From contig CM062818.1 of the NCBI GenBank assembly GCA_031772625.1, forward strand, positions 1,678,048,667 through 1,678,112,666: a stretch of 64,000 nucleotides of DNA, in the 5' to 3' direction. This DNA comes from Pinus tabuliformis. Lineage: Eukaryota; Streptophyta; Pinopsida; Pinales; Pinaceae. Both the position numbers and the translations under genes were made by a program. The number at the start of each line of letters is the position of its first letter. Within the stretch, counting starts at the first letter, position 1. The notes below the pieces were generated by a model. That model was given only the letters and a program-made list of their open reading frames with translations. It made no database searches and was not told the DNA's origin. Positions 45,249 through 56,880 of the stretch are shown in pieces.

Positions 45249-47232
45249 TGGTGGGCCCCAGTATTGTAGCAATAATGCTACAACTCCTGGAACTCCCTTC
45301 TTTAATTTTATCAACCCGGTAGTTCGTAACAAACTTGGAAGCGACGGTGCTGTATGCACAAGTACTAGCTCTTGCCGCAGCTGTCACTTGGTCAGCTGGC
45401 ACAAGTCCGCTAGGGGCTCAAGCCAACTTCTATGAGCTCTTAGAAGAAGCTTTTTAACTGATGGACGAAAGCTAACTCAAAGGAAGCTAATCTACTTGCG
45501 GAAAGAAACTGAAAGCCAAAAAGAAACACAAACCCTAGCAAACCCTAATTCTACCAGCTAGTCCTACTGATGTAAAGGAGAGAATGCAAACTACGAAAAT
45601 AAATGCCATTACTTCGAGGAAGGTAAAATGCATGTGTCTAAGTTATCACTATCTGAAGAAAACATCTTTTTGTATGTTTGATTAAGTTATTAGAATTATC
45701 ATGCATGTGCTTTTAACCGGCTTTTCACTGTGCAGGGATGGATCAAGGAGGAGGAATGCTTGGAAAAGGTTGGGATGGTACAGAGAGGGTCTAAGGGATC
45801 CCTAACATTCTTTTCGAGAGTTTCACAAAGTCTGGATGCTATGCAACCGAGGTTATGGACTTCTACAGGAAGTCTGCAGGGGTTTCTACAGGAAGTTCTG
45901 TAATTCTTCTACAGGATGTTTCGTGATTGGGTTTTTGACTGATAGGTGAGTGGGAGAGAATGCATGAATGGATAGGGAGGTAGGGTAGGGGCCTGGAATG
46001 ACCCAAGGACTAATGGATAGAGTTGATGAGAGGGTGTGGAAGTCTAGCTTGCATCAAAGAAGGTTTAGGCAATGGAAAAGCAAGAAGGTAGGGTTACGTG
46101 GCAAAAGAGCAGATGGGAGATGAGGAAACAGACTTGGTGATGGAGGAGCTGATCTGGACGAGGCTCAGATGAATGAGGAGGTGATGAAGGTGCCCTGTAT
46201 AGTGTTTACCTGATCAAACCAACTATGTCTTGCATACAATCAAAATATTAGATGATCTATCTAACAGTTTAATGAGATCAGTGAACAGAAACCTTATTCA
46301 TGACAAGAATCACGTACAACATGTGAACAAAACATTATCAAAGAGATATAAACGCATGGCTAACTCCTACCAATCCATATTAAACATAAAAAGCTACTTC
46401 AACCATCAAAAGCAACCTAAGTAACAAAGCACGAATTAAATGTAAAGAGCAGACTTTATTTTAAGAATGCAGCGAACACACATAAAGATAAACAAGGGAG
46501 GTACTGGGCGCTTGAGATGGGCCCAACCCCAAGATCTACAGCCTCCCAAGAGAGATTTAGAGCTGGTGCAAAGCTGGATTCATCTTTATTAATCAAGAAT
46601 GAAGAGTTACATCAAAACTGTCCACAAGGGGAGCTTGAGAATGAGCTGAAGGCAAAGCTAATCTATTGCCTACAAATCGAATTACAAAATGACTACAACA
46701 AGGCTATGAAATGACTAACTACTAGCTACTATCTACTGGCTAACTAGCTAACATCCACTGGCTAACCAAAATGAGGCCCTAAGCCTTCTTATTTATACAA
46801 TTTGAGGACCCAACAGTCCTCCTAAACTTTAGGGACTCGGCTGCCCAAAACTTGGAGTTAAAAGCAGTCCTACTTGACTTGCTTGGCTGCCCTTGTGCTG
46901 ATTGATTTGGTGGCCCTTGAACTCCGAGTTGATGGTGGAGAATTCGAGGTAAGGGCCCATAAATGAAGGGGACACCTTCCTACAAATCCTCTAGCTTGTT
47001 CTCCCACGAATTTGGCTACCAAGTGCTCATTAAGACCTTCGATTTTGTCTCCAAGTTGACCAAAAAGGCTACACAAAGCACCCATTAGACTTGTTGGCAT
47101 AATGACTAACCAAATTCACTCTATTAACATAAATATAATCAAAAACATGCAATAAACTAATGAGAACGGTGGATTAAGTCAAATTAGGAGGTGGAATGAG
47201 CCCAAATAATTGTCCATTTTTGGGGCTCATCA
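45249..47232 (-). repeat. 5' LTR of element C
   Basis: Minus-strand TATAAATA at 46790-46797 is the probable promoter. Carries the same three TTCTACAGGA(A) copies as the 3' LTR (near 45862-45915). Confidence 0.94.
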
Positions 47233-47237
47233 CTTTT

Positions 47238-48740
47238 CTTGATTTTTATTTATGTTACTTTTCGGGGCTTCAGGAGATGAGAGCATGTTATGTATCATAT
47301 AAGTAGTGATTATCCCATTAAGGTGTATCATTTCATCTCCCACAAGGGGTTGGGACGTGAACGGGTTCTTTTAATGATGTGAGGGCACTCATGGGGCCCT
47401 AAGAACCAGGGTGATGGCCATAATGAAGGGGTAGAGCTCATGTTTGGATTTTTCCCATGTGTTAATATAATGTCCCAACCATCTTTTGCATTTTATAATA
47501 TTCTTTTATTTTGTTTCTTGCTTGTGGCCATGATATTATTTTAATTTTCTCTTAGTTGCATCAACCTCTGAGGAAACATTTTTAGGCCCAACCCAAACAT
47601 GTGGACAAGCGGAGGGCGTGTATTAGAGCCTTGTTGACCTAGTGGTCATATGGACCCAGAGAGGAAAGATGATGAAATAGGGTCTGTAATGTGCATAAGG
47701 GAGTGAAAAATGTGGAATGGGAATGGGATTGCGCTACTAGAATCGAGGTTCCCAAGTAGTGCCCATCCTAAATATATAAGCTAATAGGGGGGATCCCATG
47801 GGCCTAGGATTGAGTATTAAATCCCCCATTTAATGTGAGGGAACAAAAATATAGTTAAAACCCCTCCTCCTTCCAATTCACCTAATAATCCATATGCAAA
47901 GTTATCAAGGAAAAACAAGCATAATCACATGATTGCACAATGAAAAACATACATTTAGGATTGGATGGCCCACCTTCAAAAATATTCTCTAGACATATGA
48001 GAAAGGGAACACATGATTGGCTCAAGGAGTGGAGATCAAATGGAACAATGAATCAGCCACATCGTTGGCTATCAAGGGTTGTTGGTTGTCAACTGAAGAC
48101 AAATCTAGAAGAAAAATTCTCCTACTAGGTCACCCACTTTTGGTGGGTAACAGAGTTATCAAAGAGAAGAAGGGGTAAGTGAAAATAGAAAACTTAGAAA
48201 ACTTAGAGTTCTCTAGTTAGCAAAGTTTCTGACATGGTGAATTATTTTACTTTGTTTCTACTATATAGATTGTCCTCGCAAGTATTACATGATACATTTT
48301 TTATTTTTTGTTTAGGATATTCAGAGATAACAATATAGATTTTGAACTGAAATGGAATTTAGGTTAATAAGATCATGTGTCTAGAATTCTATGGAATCTT
48401 CATATATGAGTTTATACTGAATTAATCAACAACTCTTAGTAGTATCGTCAATTGATTACTTGATATGTTGCATTCGGTTCCAATTTTTCCTATAGAATTT
48501 GTATCAACAATTTCTTCTATTGTTTCATAACTTATGGTACTGAAGACAATCATGCACAGATGGGTTTTTTAACAATATGCACAAATATTTTTATACAATT
48601 ATGTCATACTTCAACTCATTGATTTTCTTTTCTTGACAACAGGTGATTGACTTCCTTGAAAACAACATGTAAAACAGTAATACATATTCCCAAATGCTCC
48701 ATGAACAAATAACAGAGGACCAAAATACAAAGAGGTAAGA
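47238..48740. other. Unassigned flank of element C
   Basis: 47238-48200 continues the DNA interrupted at 37886 by element C. Short frames only (47940-48128), no domain. From about 48250 the texture changes to AT-rich sequence like that around the RPA-like remnants. Confidence 0.4.
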
Positions 48741-48744
48741 TTAC

Positions 48745-50227
48745 TTGCTCAACTTGAATATTTGTAGTTTTGTCGAAAAATATTGTTGTAAACCAATTTC
48801 AACTTTATCGAAACAAAGTGACTTGATTTTACAAATGCACAAACTGAAAATTGTGCAAACAACCCCATGCTCAATTATACAATTATGCACAGGAGCACAA
48901 ACAAATGTTTTTGAAGGTGATGTAATCATAGTGTACAATCTAGGCCAAACCAGAAATTCGAACTCACCACTCAAATCACAGCTTGCACATGCAGATCTTG
49001 TTGACAAAAGTGGACACTTGACCATCATAGTCAACATAAGCAATAATATTATAGATCGTTTCCATGAATTCTTTTTTTCCCTCGGAATAGTGTCTCTATC
49101 ATAGATTTTGCAATAAGAAACAAAAGGATCTAAGAAAGAGGATACTCATAATCCTACATAGTGTTGCATGAAAAAAATTTAGGTCAAAAAATAGCTTAAG
49201 TTTGTAACAATTGCAGATTAGTCGTAGACACAACAATACAGAATCATGTTCTATCAATTGAAACATATCCAGTTGGTTCTATTGCAGTTGTGATTATAGC
49301 ATGTCACCAAAACAATAGGCAATTTGAACTCCATATCAAAGATGGTGAGACTGCCAATGATACAACAACTATAAGTTTGTTGTTCTAGTAAATCATTCTT
49401 CGGTTTCTATTGCAAATTCATCAGTGACTATTTCTATGATTTTCCTTTTCCTAGAAAGTCACATAGGGAAAAAAAATGTGCTTTCAATCTTGCCAAATTA
49501 ATTAATCATCATAGTCATAATCGTTTCCAATGCACACAAACTACAACTCAATGAACATTACAAAGAACATTTTCTAGCAATAAGGCATCAAATAGCATCC
49601 AAAAAAACACCACTCTACCTATTCAAAAACATTGTCAAGAATGATCCAAAGGGATGCCAAATGCTAAAATTTGTAGCAACAAATTCCTGTGATGTTATCA
49701 ATGACAACTATGCAAAAGAACATTTGTTATTTCTTATCAAATAAACAACAGAGATATTTACCAACATCTTTTCTTTTTTTTCCATTTGGTTCATATATGA
49801 CATTCTATTCAAATCCCCATTACTTTTCTCACCAAAACATATTTCAACTTAATAACTAGGCAAGATTTTGAAACAGTTGCAAGGAATACTCAACAAAATT
49901 GTCTTTTCACCACCCTATCAAAAAACTTGTAGTAAATTTGTAGACACCATACTTCCAAATTCATCAAACTCTACATTATGCAAGGAAAGTACAAGATCTT
50001 ATTATCACCTCAGTGTGGAATGCACATTGGAAACATGTGATGGCAAAATAGACTGCATATTTCAAATGACACAACTGCAAGAATACTGCCCAACCATCAC
50101 TGAAACACATTTTCAAGAGTATGTGGAAGACATACCATCTACAGTCTTTGCTTTGAGAAATCTGTATGTCCATGGAATCTTCACCTTCACATTCAATAAC
50201 ATCATCACTGAAATCAAGCCACTCTAA
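48745..50227 (+). pseudogene. OB-fold / RPA-like protein remnant
   Basis: Two plus-strand frames (48745-49104 and 49868-50227) separated by broken sequence. The first reads LQMHKLKIVQTT...VFEGDVIIVYNLGQT...HADLVDKSGHLTIIVNI, resembling an OB-fold strand pattern of RPA large subunit. The second has YYHLSVECTLETCDGKIDCIF and a charged helix like an RPA C-terminal OB-fold. RPA-like genes are commonly carried by Helitrons and Helentrons, so this may be the 3' part of the element whose helicase/nuclease lies at 33-34.7 kb; strand and order fit. Similarity is weak and not verified. Confidence 0.35.
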
Positions 50228-50270
50228 ACAATTTTTGTTGTATCATCAATTGCTCCACTTTGTTTGTTAT

Positions 50271-50655
50271 CCTAGCAAGTCACATAGGGAAAAAAATGTG
50301 CTTTCAATCTTGCCAAATTAACTAATCATCATAGTCATAATCTTTTCTAATGCACACCAGCTGCAACTCAATGAACATTACAAAGAACATTTTTTGTCAA
50401 TAAAGCATCAACCACATCTAAAAACACACCAGTCTACCTATTCAAAAACATTGTCAAGAACAGTCAAACAACAACTACATATTTCAAATGCCACAGCTGC
50501 AAGAATACTGCCCAACCATCACTAAAACGATTTTTCAAGAGTATGTGGAAGACATATCATCTACAGTTAGTACTTCAAGAAACCTCTATGTCCATGGTAT
50601 CTTCATCTTAACACTTGATAACATCATCACTGAAATCAAGCCACTCTGAATAACC
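50271..50655 (+). repeat. Deleted second copy of 49454-50230
   Basis: AAGTCACATAGGG followed by TGTGCTTTCAATCTTGCC recurs at 49456 and 50277, and the tail coding CHSCKNTAQPSL-type sequence and ATCATCACTGAAATCAAGCC recurs at 50202 and 50622. The second copy is shortened by an internal deletion of several hundred bases. Confidence 0.85.
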
Positions 50656-50659
50656 TTCG

Positions 50660-51022
50660 TTGCATCATCAATTGTTCCAATTTGTTTGCTATCAATGTAT
50701 GTGTCTTTCTGAAACAGTGTATCAAGATACATTTTATTTACGTGTTAAGTATTTTGAAAGACGTTATTCTTGTAGTAACATATCTTTTCTTGCACTAATA
50801 TTTCTTTTGTTGCTCGTTGTCACAGAGTTTGTTGCAATCATATATGGACATTTTGTTTCAATTGAACATCAATTGTATTGCTCCAAATTTCAATATTGTC
50901 CATATTTATTACACATTTTTTTTGTACATGATCTTGTAGCAAATATGCTTCTATCTACAAAAACTTCAGCAAAAATATACAACAGTGAATAGAGTTATTG
51001 CTTTTTTGTATACGTTAAACAA
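50660..51022. other. No supported gene
   Basis: One 110-residue plus-strand frame (50660-50992), hydrophobic and Cys/Tyr-rich, without a recognisable domain; probably chance in AT-rich DNA. Confidence 0.4.
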
Positions 51023-51030
51023 TATAACTT

Positions 51031-51205
51031 TTTTTTTGTAACCTAAAGGACCTAATAGCCTCCTGACACGTAATTTCCAGTAAACCTATGGGGGTTTATG
51101 ACCTATCCTCCTCTCTGTGGCCCAAGTTACAATAGGGGGATATGAACCTAGGTCTCTCGATTTCTAACAATTTCGCAGTCTTAGATTACTAACTGAACAT
51201 GTCAC
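51031..51205 (-). mobile_element. tRNA-derived SINE
   Basis: On the minus strand the element starts GTGACATGTTCAGTTAGTAA (A-box-like), has AGGTTCATATCCC (B box, consensus GGTTCRANNCC) about 45 bases further, and ends in an A-run next to 51031. An 8-bp target duplication TATAACTT lies at 51023-51030 and 51206-51213. Length about 175 bp. SINEs are transcribed by RNA polymerase III and mobilised by LINE machinery. The family cannot be named. Confidence 0.7.
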
Positions 51206-51595
51206 TATAACTTAGCTACTCATCTTGGCTTTTTTCAATGACAACTCAATTTTATTTTAATACAACTGGAGGTTGAGCTTTTGTGATGGCATAAACTTAG
51301 AAAGATATGTGAAAAAAACAAATTTTTGTATGTGTTGAAGTTTGTCGAAAAAGTTTACTTTATTTTTTAGCTTAGTTGCAAAAATATTTGATTTATGCCA
51401 CTATAACTTGGCTACTTGTCCTTCTTTGTATTTTTGTGAATGACAACTTTATTTTGTTTTAATACAATAGGAGTTTGAGCTTTTGTCATACCATAAATTT
51501 AGAAATCTATCTAAAAAGAACTACCTTTTGTATGTGTCGTAGTTTCTGGAAAAAGAGTACTTTATTTTTTAGCTTAGTTGTAAAATCTTTGATTT
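51204..51595. repeat. Imperfect tandem repeat, about 198-bp units
   Basis: CACTATAACTT(A/G)GCTACT, AATGACAACT, TTGAGCTTTTGT and CTTTATTTTTTAGCTTAGTTG occur in the same order in 51204-51400 and 51400-51595. The SINE sits at the start of the first unit. Confidence 0.85.
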
Positions 51596-51599
51596 AATA

Positions 51600-52400
51600 T
51601 GATCTTATGACAAACTAGTGGTATGTGAAAACTAAAAATGCAAATCAGCTAAGCTTATTTTAGCCATCAATATGTTACAGTTTATGAATAAATTTATTCT
51701 ATATAAATCAAGGCATTGCGCAAACAAGCTTGTCATGATAATTAGACCTTGGAAAACTTTTCCAAACTCTGATCTTATGGTCCTTTATGTGCATTAAATA
51801 TCTTATTAACAACAACATTGATGGCCTTCACAGCTCCAGAGATGGTTGATTTAGATTCTAAAATTCAATAGAGTTGGACTAATACTTCTCTAATAAACCT
51901 TATTCTTATATTCTTAGGTTTTTTACCACAATTGATCCAAACAATCTTAGGGTGGCTCTCATTACCAAAATGAGGAAGGCCAGGTTATTTATTGAAGATT
52001 AAACCAATGGAAAAAATAACATTATAACCAACCAGAGCTATTACATCAAATGATAGTAGTTCAAGGTGGGTTTTTCACTCTTCGGGGACACTTGACTAAC
52101 CAATAAATTATGTGGCGTTTTTTTCCTTAATTGAACCATGCATATTCTTTATATTCCACACTCATGCTTCTAGTTGTAAATATATTATAATAACATTAAA
52201 TTTAAATGGGTTAATCATCATGCCTCCATTCATAACAGATGGTCCACCACACATTATAAAATTGCCATTTATATATTTTCTCACACACACACGCACACAT
52301 ATATATAGGTTTTAACCTTGTACATAAATTACCTGCAGACAAATTCTTAAAACGGAAAACTAGATTGATTTTTCATTATATTCCTTTCATTGTTACAATA
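51600..52400. other. No supported gene
   Basis: AT-rich, short frames only; a (CA)n-like run of about 20 bases near 52281-52300. Confidence 0.45.
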
Positions 52401-52412
52401 CATTTTATACAT

Positions 52413-53396
52413 GTTGAAGCATTCATATGTTAATTTGACAGCTCCAGGAAAAATTCCAACCATGATACGAGATTCCTCTTTCCAAGAGAACCAATTTTGA
52501 CTTTTGAAGCGCTCAATTTGGACAAGGGAAAGTGTATTTTTGAATTATAAGCCCACGTGTGCATATTTGATCAGGTCGGCCTTAAAGCAAATTAGACACC
52601 CTTGGAAGGCTATAAGTAGAAGTGACCTCAACCTCATTTGGACATCATCAGGAGACATTCTTCTATTCTCTTCCTTGGTTTGGCTTGCACAAGTTTGAGG
52701 GAAGTTCGTGAAGATTGGTTGGCACGGGTCCTAGATTACAACGTCTGAAGCTCACACGTGTTTCTAGGGTTTTGGGTCATAGCCACAAGCTTGTCAAAGG
52801 GAATTGTTGACTGTAGTCATTGGATTGTAGGCTCAAGGTAGCAACTAGAAACTCTCATTCACATGCATGCCTCTTCTTCCCTGTGACTGGAACCTAAAAG
52901 TTGCATTTTCAATTGGCCGAAGTTTTCACCCGTTGATCGCAAAGTTTGGCAGTTGTCTACATACAATGACAATTGATTACAAGTTCCTGAATCAGGGTTT
53001 TAATTATTGGCATGGTTGGGTTCATCTCATGGATATTATTTAGTTGTTTTTGTTGGATAGTTTTATAGTTGAAGATATGTATCATTATACTCTCTCCTTG
53101 CTGAATCATTCAATGACAATATAATAAGAAGAATTCGAAAGGGTTTTCCCCATAGTGGGTTTTTCCTTGGTCTCCAACCGGTCCCGATATCTCTATGTGT
53201 GAATGTTTTTCTTCTATTATTCCTTTATGTTTTGTCGCATTGATGATTATGTTTTTATTTCTATACAATTACATATGTTGTTGAATAATGTTGTAAATAT
53301 AAATAATGTTATGATGTTATGGGGTGAATTTAATGTGTAAATGAAGAAATGAAATTATCAAAGAAAAAAACAATATATCCCTAAGAAAAATTAACA
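52413..53396 (+). mobile_element. Copia-type 5' LTR (element E), left end uncertain
   Basis: The right end is clear: TTAACA followed by TGGTATCAGAG at 53397, the initiator tRNA-Met primer-binding site typical of plant Ty1/copia. A TATA-like CTATAAGTAG lies near 52610, and CCCATAGTGGGTTTTTCC near 53148 is a common copia LTR feature. The left end is a guess (TGTTGAAG at 52413 or TGACAGC at 52436). No 3' partner was found. Confidence 0.5.
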
Positions 53397-55250
53397 TGGT
53401 ATCAGAGTTTGGCTGAAGAAAAGTCATTAAAGATCACTCCTATGAAGATACCACTGATGAAAGCATGAGAAGATGGAGGAGACCTAAAAGAATACCAAGG
53501 TTTAAAGGAAAACCTAGGCAATGTCACTATTAGGGTTTGATGGATATTATGAGGTTAGGGTTTGAAAAAAACCCTAGTTTATGTAAAATATTTGAAACCC
53601 TAGCATGACTAATGTGAAGATGTTCAAGCACTTGTGTCAAATTTGATGAAGCCCTAGATGGGATAGTCTTTATTAGGCCTGGTTGCTAATAAAGTTGGTT
53701 TCAATATTGAAGGCTACAATGTTATATACTCAATGGATAGTCATGGCTCTTGAAGGTTGGTTAAAGATGGAGATCTCACCTCTCATTAAGATAAGTACCT
53801 TTTAGATTTATGTTACCTCTTTGTGATTTTATTCATGTGTTGAGCTTGATTTGATTATTACTAATACTTCCAACATGTATATTTGAGTATTGGATGCTTC
53901 TTACCTCCTGATGAGATGTGATAAGTGGACCCTTCTTGAGGATCATTTGGGATGCAGGAAAATATGGCTAATGCAAGAAGATAAGAGCTAGTGCTAGAAA
54001 AGGAAAGAGGCATCTGATGAAAGAAAGAAAAAAACTGGCAAAGTGCTCCAGCAACCCATGTCAAGGTGCACATGTATCTAAATACTACAAGGTATGTGTG
54101 ATGTATTGTCTTAATGTTATGTTTCAACTGAGAATATTGGATGGAAAGGTAAGCCCTAAGGTATGATGAGAATGTCTCCTCCACAAATGGCTCATGTATG
54201 CATATGAAAGTGATTTGGATTCATGGTATTTATGATGAAATTGTGGACTTGGTATTAAACAAGTATCTTACTGCTTACACATGATGAATTTCTTGATTCT
54301 ATGAGGCTACTTAGAAATATTGTTTTTTGATACATTGGTATACTTGATGTTTGGCTAACATCTACTATTTTGAATATCTTGGTCCCATAAAGAAGGCTTA
54401 CATATTGATTCTTATATATGGTAGCTTGATATTATTGATAATGCTTGTGATAAACATGATAACCTTGATGATAGAAGTGTAACAATAAGATTGGTATTCA
54501 AGATCTTCTTGCTAACCTTGGTTAGCTTGGTAATTATGACATGTGGTAAAATTGGATGCCCTGACTTGATGGTTAATGATAAAGAAGTGATATTGTGATC
54601 ATGATTCTTGAAGTATACTCCTATTATCTATTTGACACTAACCCTTCATGAAATATTGATGTCATGATGTAATGATGAAGTCATTGATGCTAACGTGTTA
54701 TGACCATGATGGATATATGTTTTAGAACATGACATAGCTTGACTTTATGATCTAATCGTTCTGCTGATGCGTGATAGTATTATAGACAGGTTGATGAATT
54801 CAATAATAATGGTTGAAGGGGTTGCTTATTAAGAGGGAGAAACTCTCCATACTATCCATACACCTATTATCATTTACATTGTATGTATAGAAGATTATTT
54901 ACCATTGAAGTATGATTTCTGGACATGAATCAACAAATATCTAATATTGTTGGTCTGCATAAGTTCTGGTCTAAGAAGAGAGAGTTTTCTTTATTCTAAA
55001 CCTCAACCACATGGAATCAAGCTTGAGGGTGCAGTTGTAGCCTCTCAATCGTGTGGAAGAAAGCCTATGGGTGCAATTATGCCTATAGGTCACAAAACTA
55101 AAGCCTTATGCATAAAATCAGGAATGCACCAATAGTATGAAAGTCCTTCATATATGGAGTAGACATCATAAAGTTCCATGTGTAGGGAAATTTCAATGTT
55201 TGACACACTATAGAGAATGTGGATGTATTGACTAAACTTGTGTTTGCAGG
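53397..55250 (+). pseudogene. Decayed copia internal region (element E)
   Basis: Follows the PBS. No frame is readable over distance. A few stretches are only suggestive: ENVDVLTKLVF near 55212-55245 recalls the copia RNase H end (ENVADxLTK). Heavily mutated or rearranged; treat as remnant. Confidence 0.35.
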
Positions 55251-55611
55251 TGATCGGAATATGCATATTAGTATGTTATTTTGATTTGATCATTGAAGCT
55301 AGTGTATGATTGTATTTGATAACAATTGAAAGGGTTTGACAAGATCTCGCTGATTAATATAAATGAGAAATGACATGATGCTTGATAGCTCATAAATATG
55401 CTTTAGAACATTGACATGATGATTCATATGTTTTTGGGTTATGGAATTATTGAAATCACTGTGATAACAAATTAGGGTTTTGACTTGAGGAATGTATTAG
55501 GGCAACAAAGGATTATAATCCCCCAATATACCCCACTACACCTGACACAACGTAACAACACCTGAGACTAGCCGTGCGAAGAATAAAACACATTCCCAAC
55601 TATACTTGACG
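55251..55611. other. Junction region without assignment
   Basis: Between the decayed element E and the truncated 5' LTR of D. ACAAAGGATTATA at 55506 foreshadows ACAAGGGATTATA at 55616 inside the LTR, so a local insertion of about 110 bp may have split it. Confidence 0.4.
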
Positions 55612-56880
55612 GGAAACAAGGGATTATAAGAAGATAATGGGCACTTGGAGAATACACTTGAGCAGTTCGATTTCATGAGCATATCGATTTCCTGAGTAGT
55701 AGCAGTCAGTTGTTGGAGAGAGATCTAGTGAAATCAAAGAAATGAGAGAGGGGCAAACACAGTGAAGTGGTAGGAAGGATTCCAAATCTGGTGAGTTCAT
55801 TTGCAGAGAGGTAGAAGAGCCACATTGAGGCTGACGCTTAGGCAACGTAAAAGCCTCTAGAGGCAAAGTTGATTTGCTAAGAGAGATTGACATTTTCAGG
55901 TCCATAGGCTAGGAAGGAGTCCCAGAGTGCCGGAGAAGCGTCTTTTTTTTCAACAGAAGGCATAACAATTTCATTAGAGTCCAATCTGAGGCTAGACGTC
56001 AAATCAGCTACACAGAGCAGTGCATAGGTTGACGCAAAGGCTCAAAGGGACAAAATTATGAAGGCAAGTTATGTTGGGAGATCGCTTGTGGGGTGAGGAA
56101 AATTCCTCTCCATGTTTTTGTCAGTATTTCTCTGTAGGATTTCCAGTTTCAGCATCCACTTATACTTAGATTATTTCACTATTGCTTAATATTAAAACCC
56201 TCAACTGCTGCACCGGTTTTCCCAAGTTGGGTTTTCCCGGGGAATTTTGTCCAAAAATAATTGTGTTATTTTATGTGTGTGTGCTATAATTTCTTCCAAC
56301 GTTTATTCTTCCACGGTTTTATTTGTGTAGGTTGCAGTGTGAGTTATTCCGTATTTGTTGTAGAAAACAATAAATAAATTGTTAAATTAAAATTAACAAT
56401 TAGGAGAACAATTTCCAATTTTTTCAATAAGATTCTAGTTTTATGAATTTTTAAATGGTATTGAAGCACAGTTGATCAATCGGAGAGCGTAGAGGCGAAG
56501 AGAGAAGGAATTTCACTTTTCAGTGGGGGCAAAAGATCGCAACTCCCAAGGGCAGTGTAGTCACTTTCCCAAGAGGTTGAGTTACTTGAGAAGACTCAAT
56601 TTTTTCTGAGTGAGGGATAGAAAAAGTTGATCTCTTTAGATCGAGTGATTCCATATGCAGAGGGAGTAGCTTAGTATTTTCACAGAGAAGATCTCTAGCT
56701 GGACGCAGTATTTTTGTAGCGATTTGCTAGAGCAAAGCTAGCTTCGGGTGGAAGGAAAAAGACCACACACTGATGGAAAATTTTCCTCATGGGACTTCTA
56801 ATCTCAGGAAGTTCGATTTTCCTTACAGATCAGTAGTCGTCGTGAGCATATTTTCTCACTCCATAAGGGAGTGTAAATAG

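Larger units (their letters stand above)
37887..47232 (-). mobile_element. LTR retrotransposon C with captured host gene (non-autonomous)
   Basis: Two long repeats, 37887-39871 (1,985 bp, 3' LTR) and 45249-47232 (1,984 bp, 5' LTR), are about 97.6% identical (near 48 differences counted). The 5-bp duplication CTTTT flanks it (37882-37886 and 47233-47237). On the minus strand LTRs run TGATGAGCCCC to GGGCCCACCA. The PBS (45225-45242) is next to the right LTR and a PPT (GTAGGGGGGTGA) next to the left, fixing the orientation as minus. The 5.4-kb interior holds a decayed gag with two zinc knuckles, repeat-rich non-coding DNA and an intronless transporter copy. No protease, reverse transcriptase or integrase recognised. 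Confidence 0.95.

Noticed and set aside
37887..47232. Segmental duplication of two 2-kb blocks with unique genes between
   Set aside because: The perfect TSD, TG..CA ends, PBS and PPT show the blocks are LTRs of one element.
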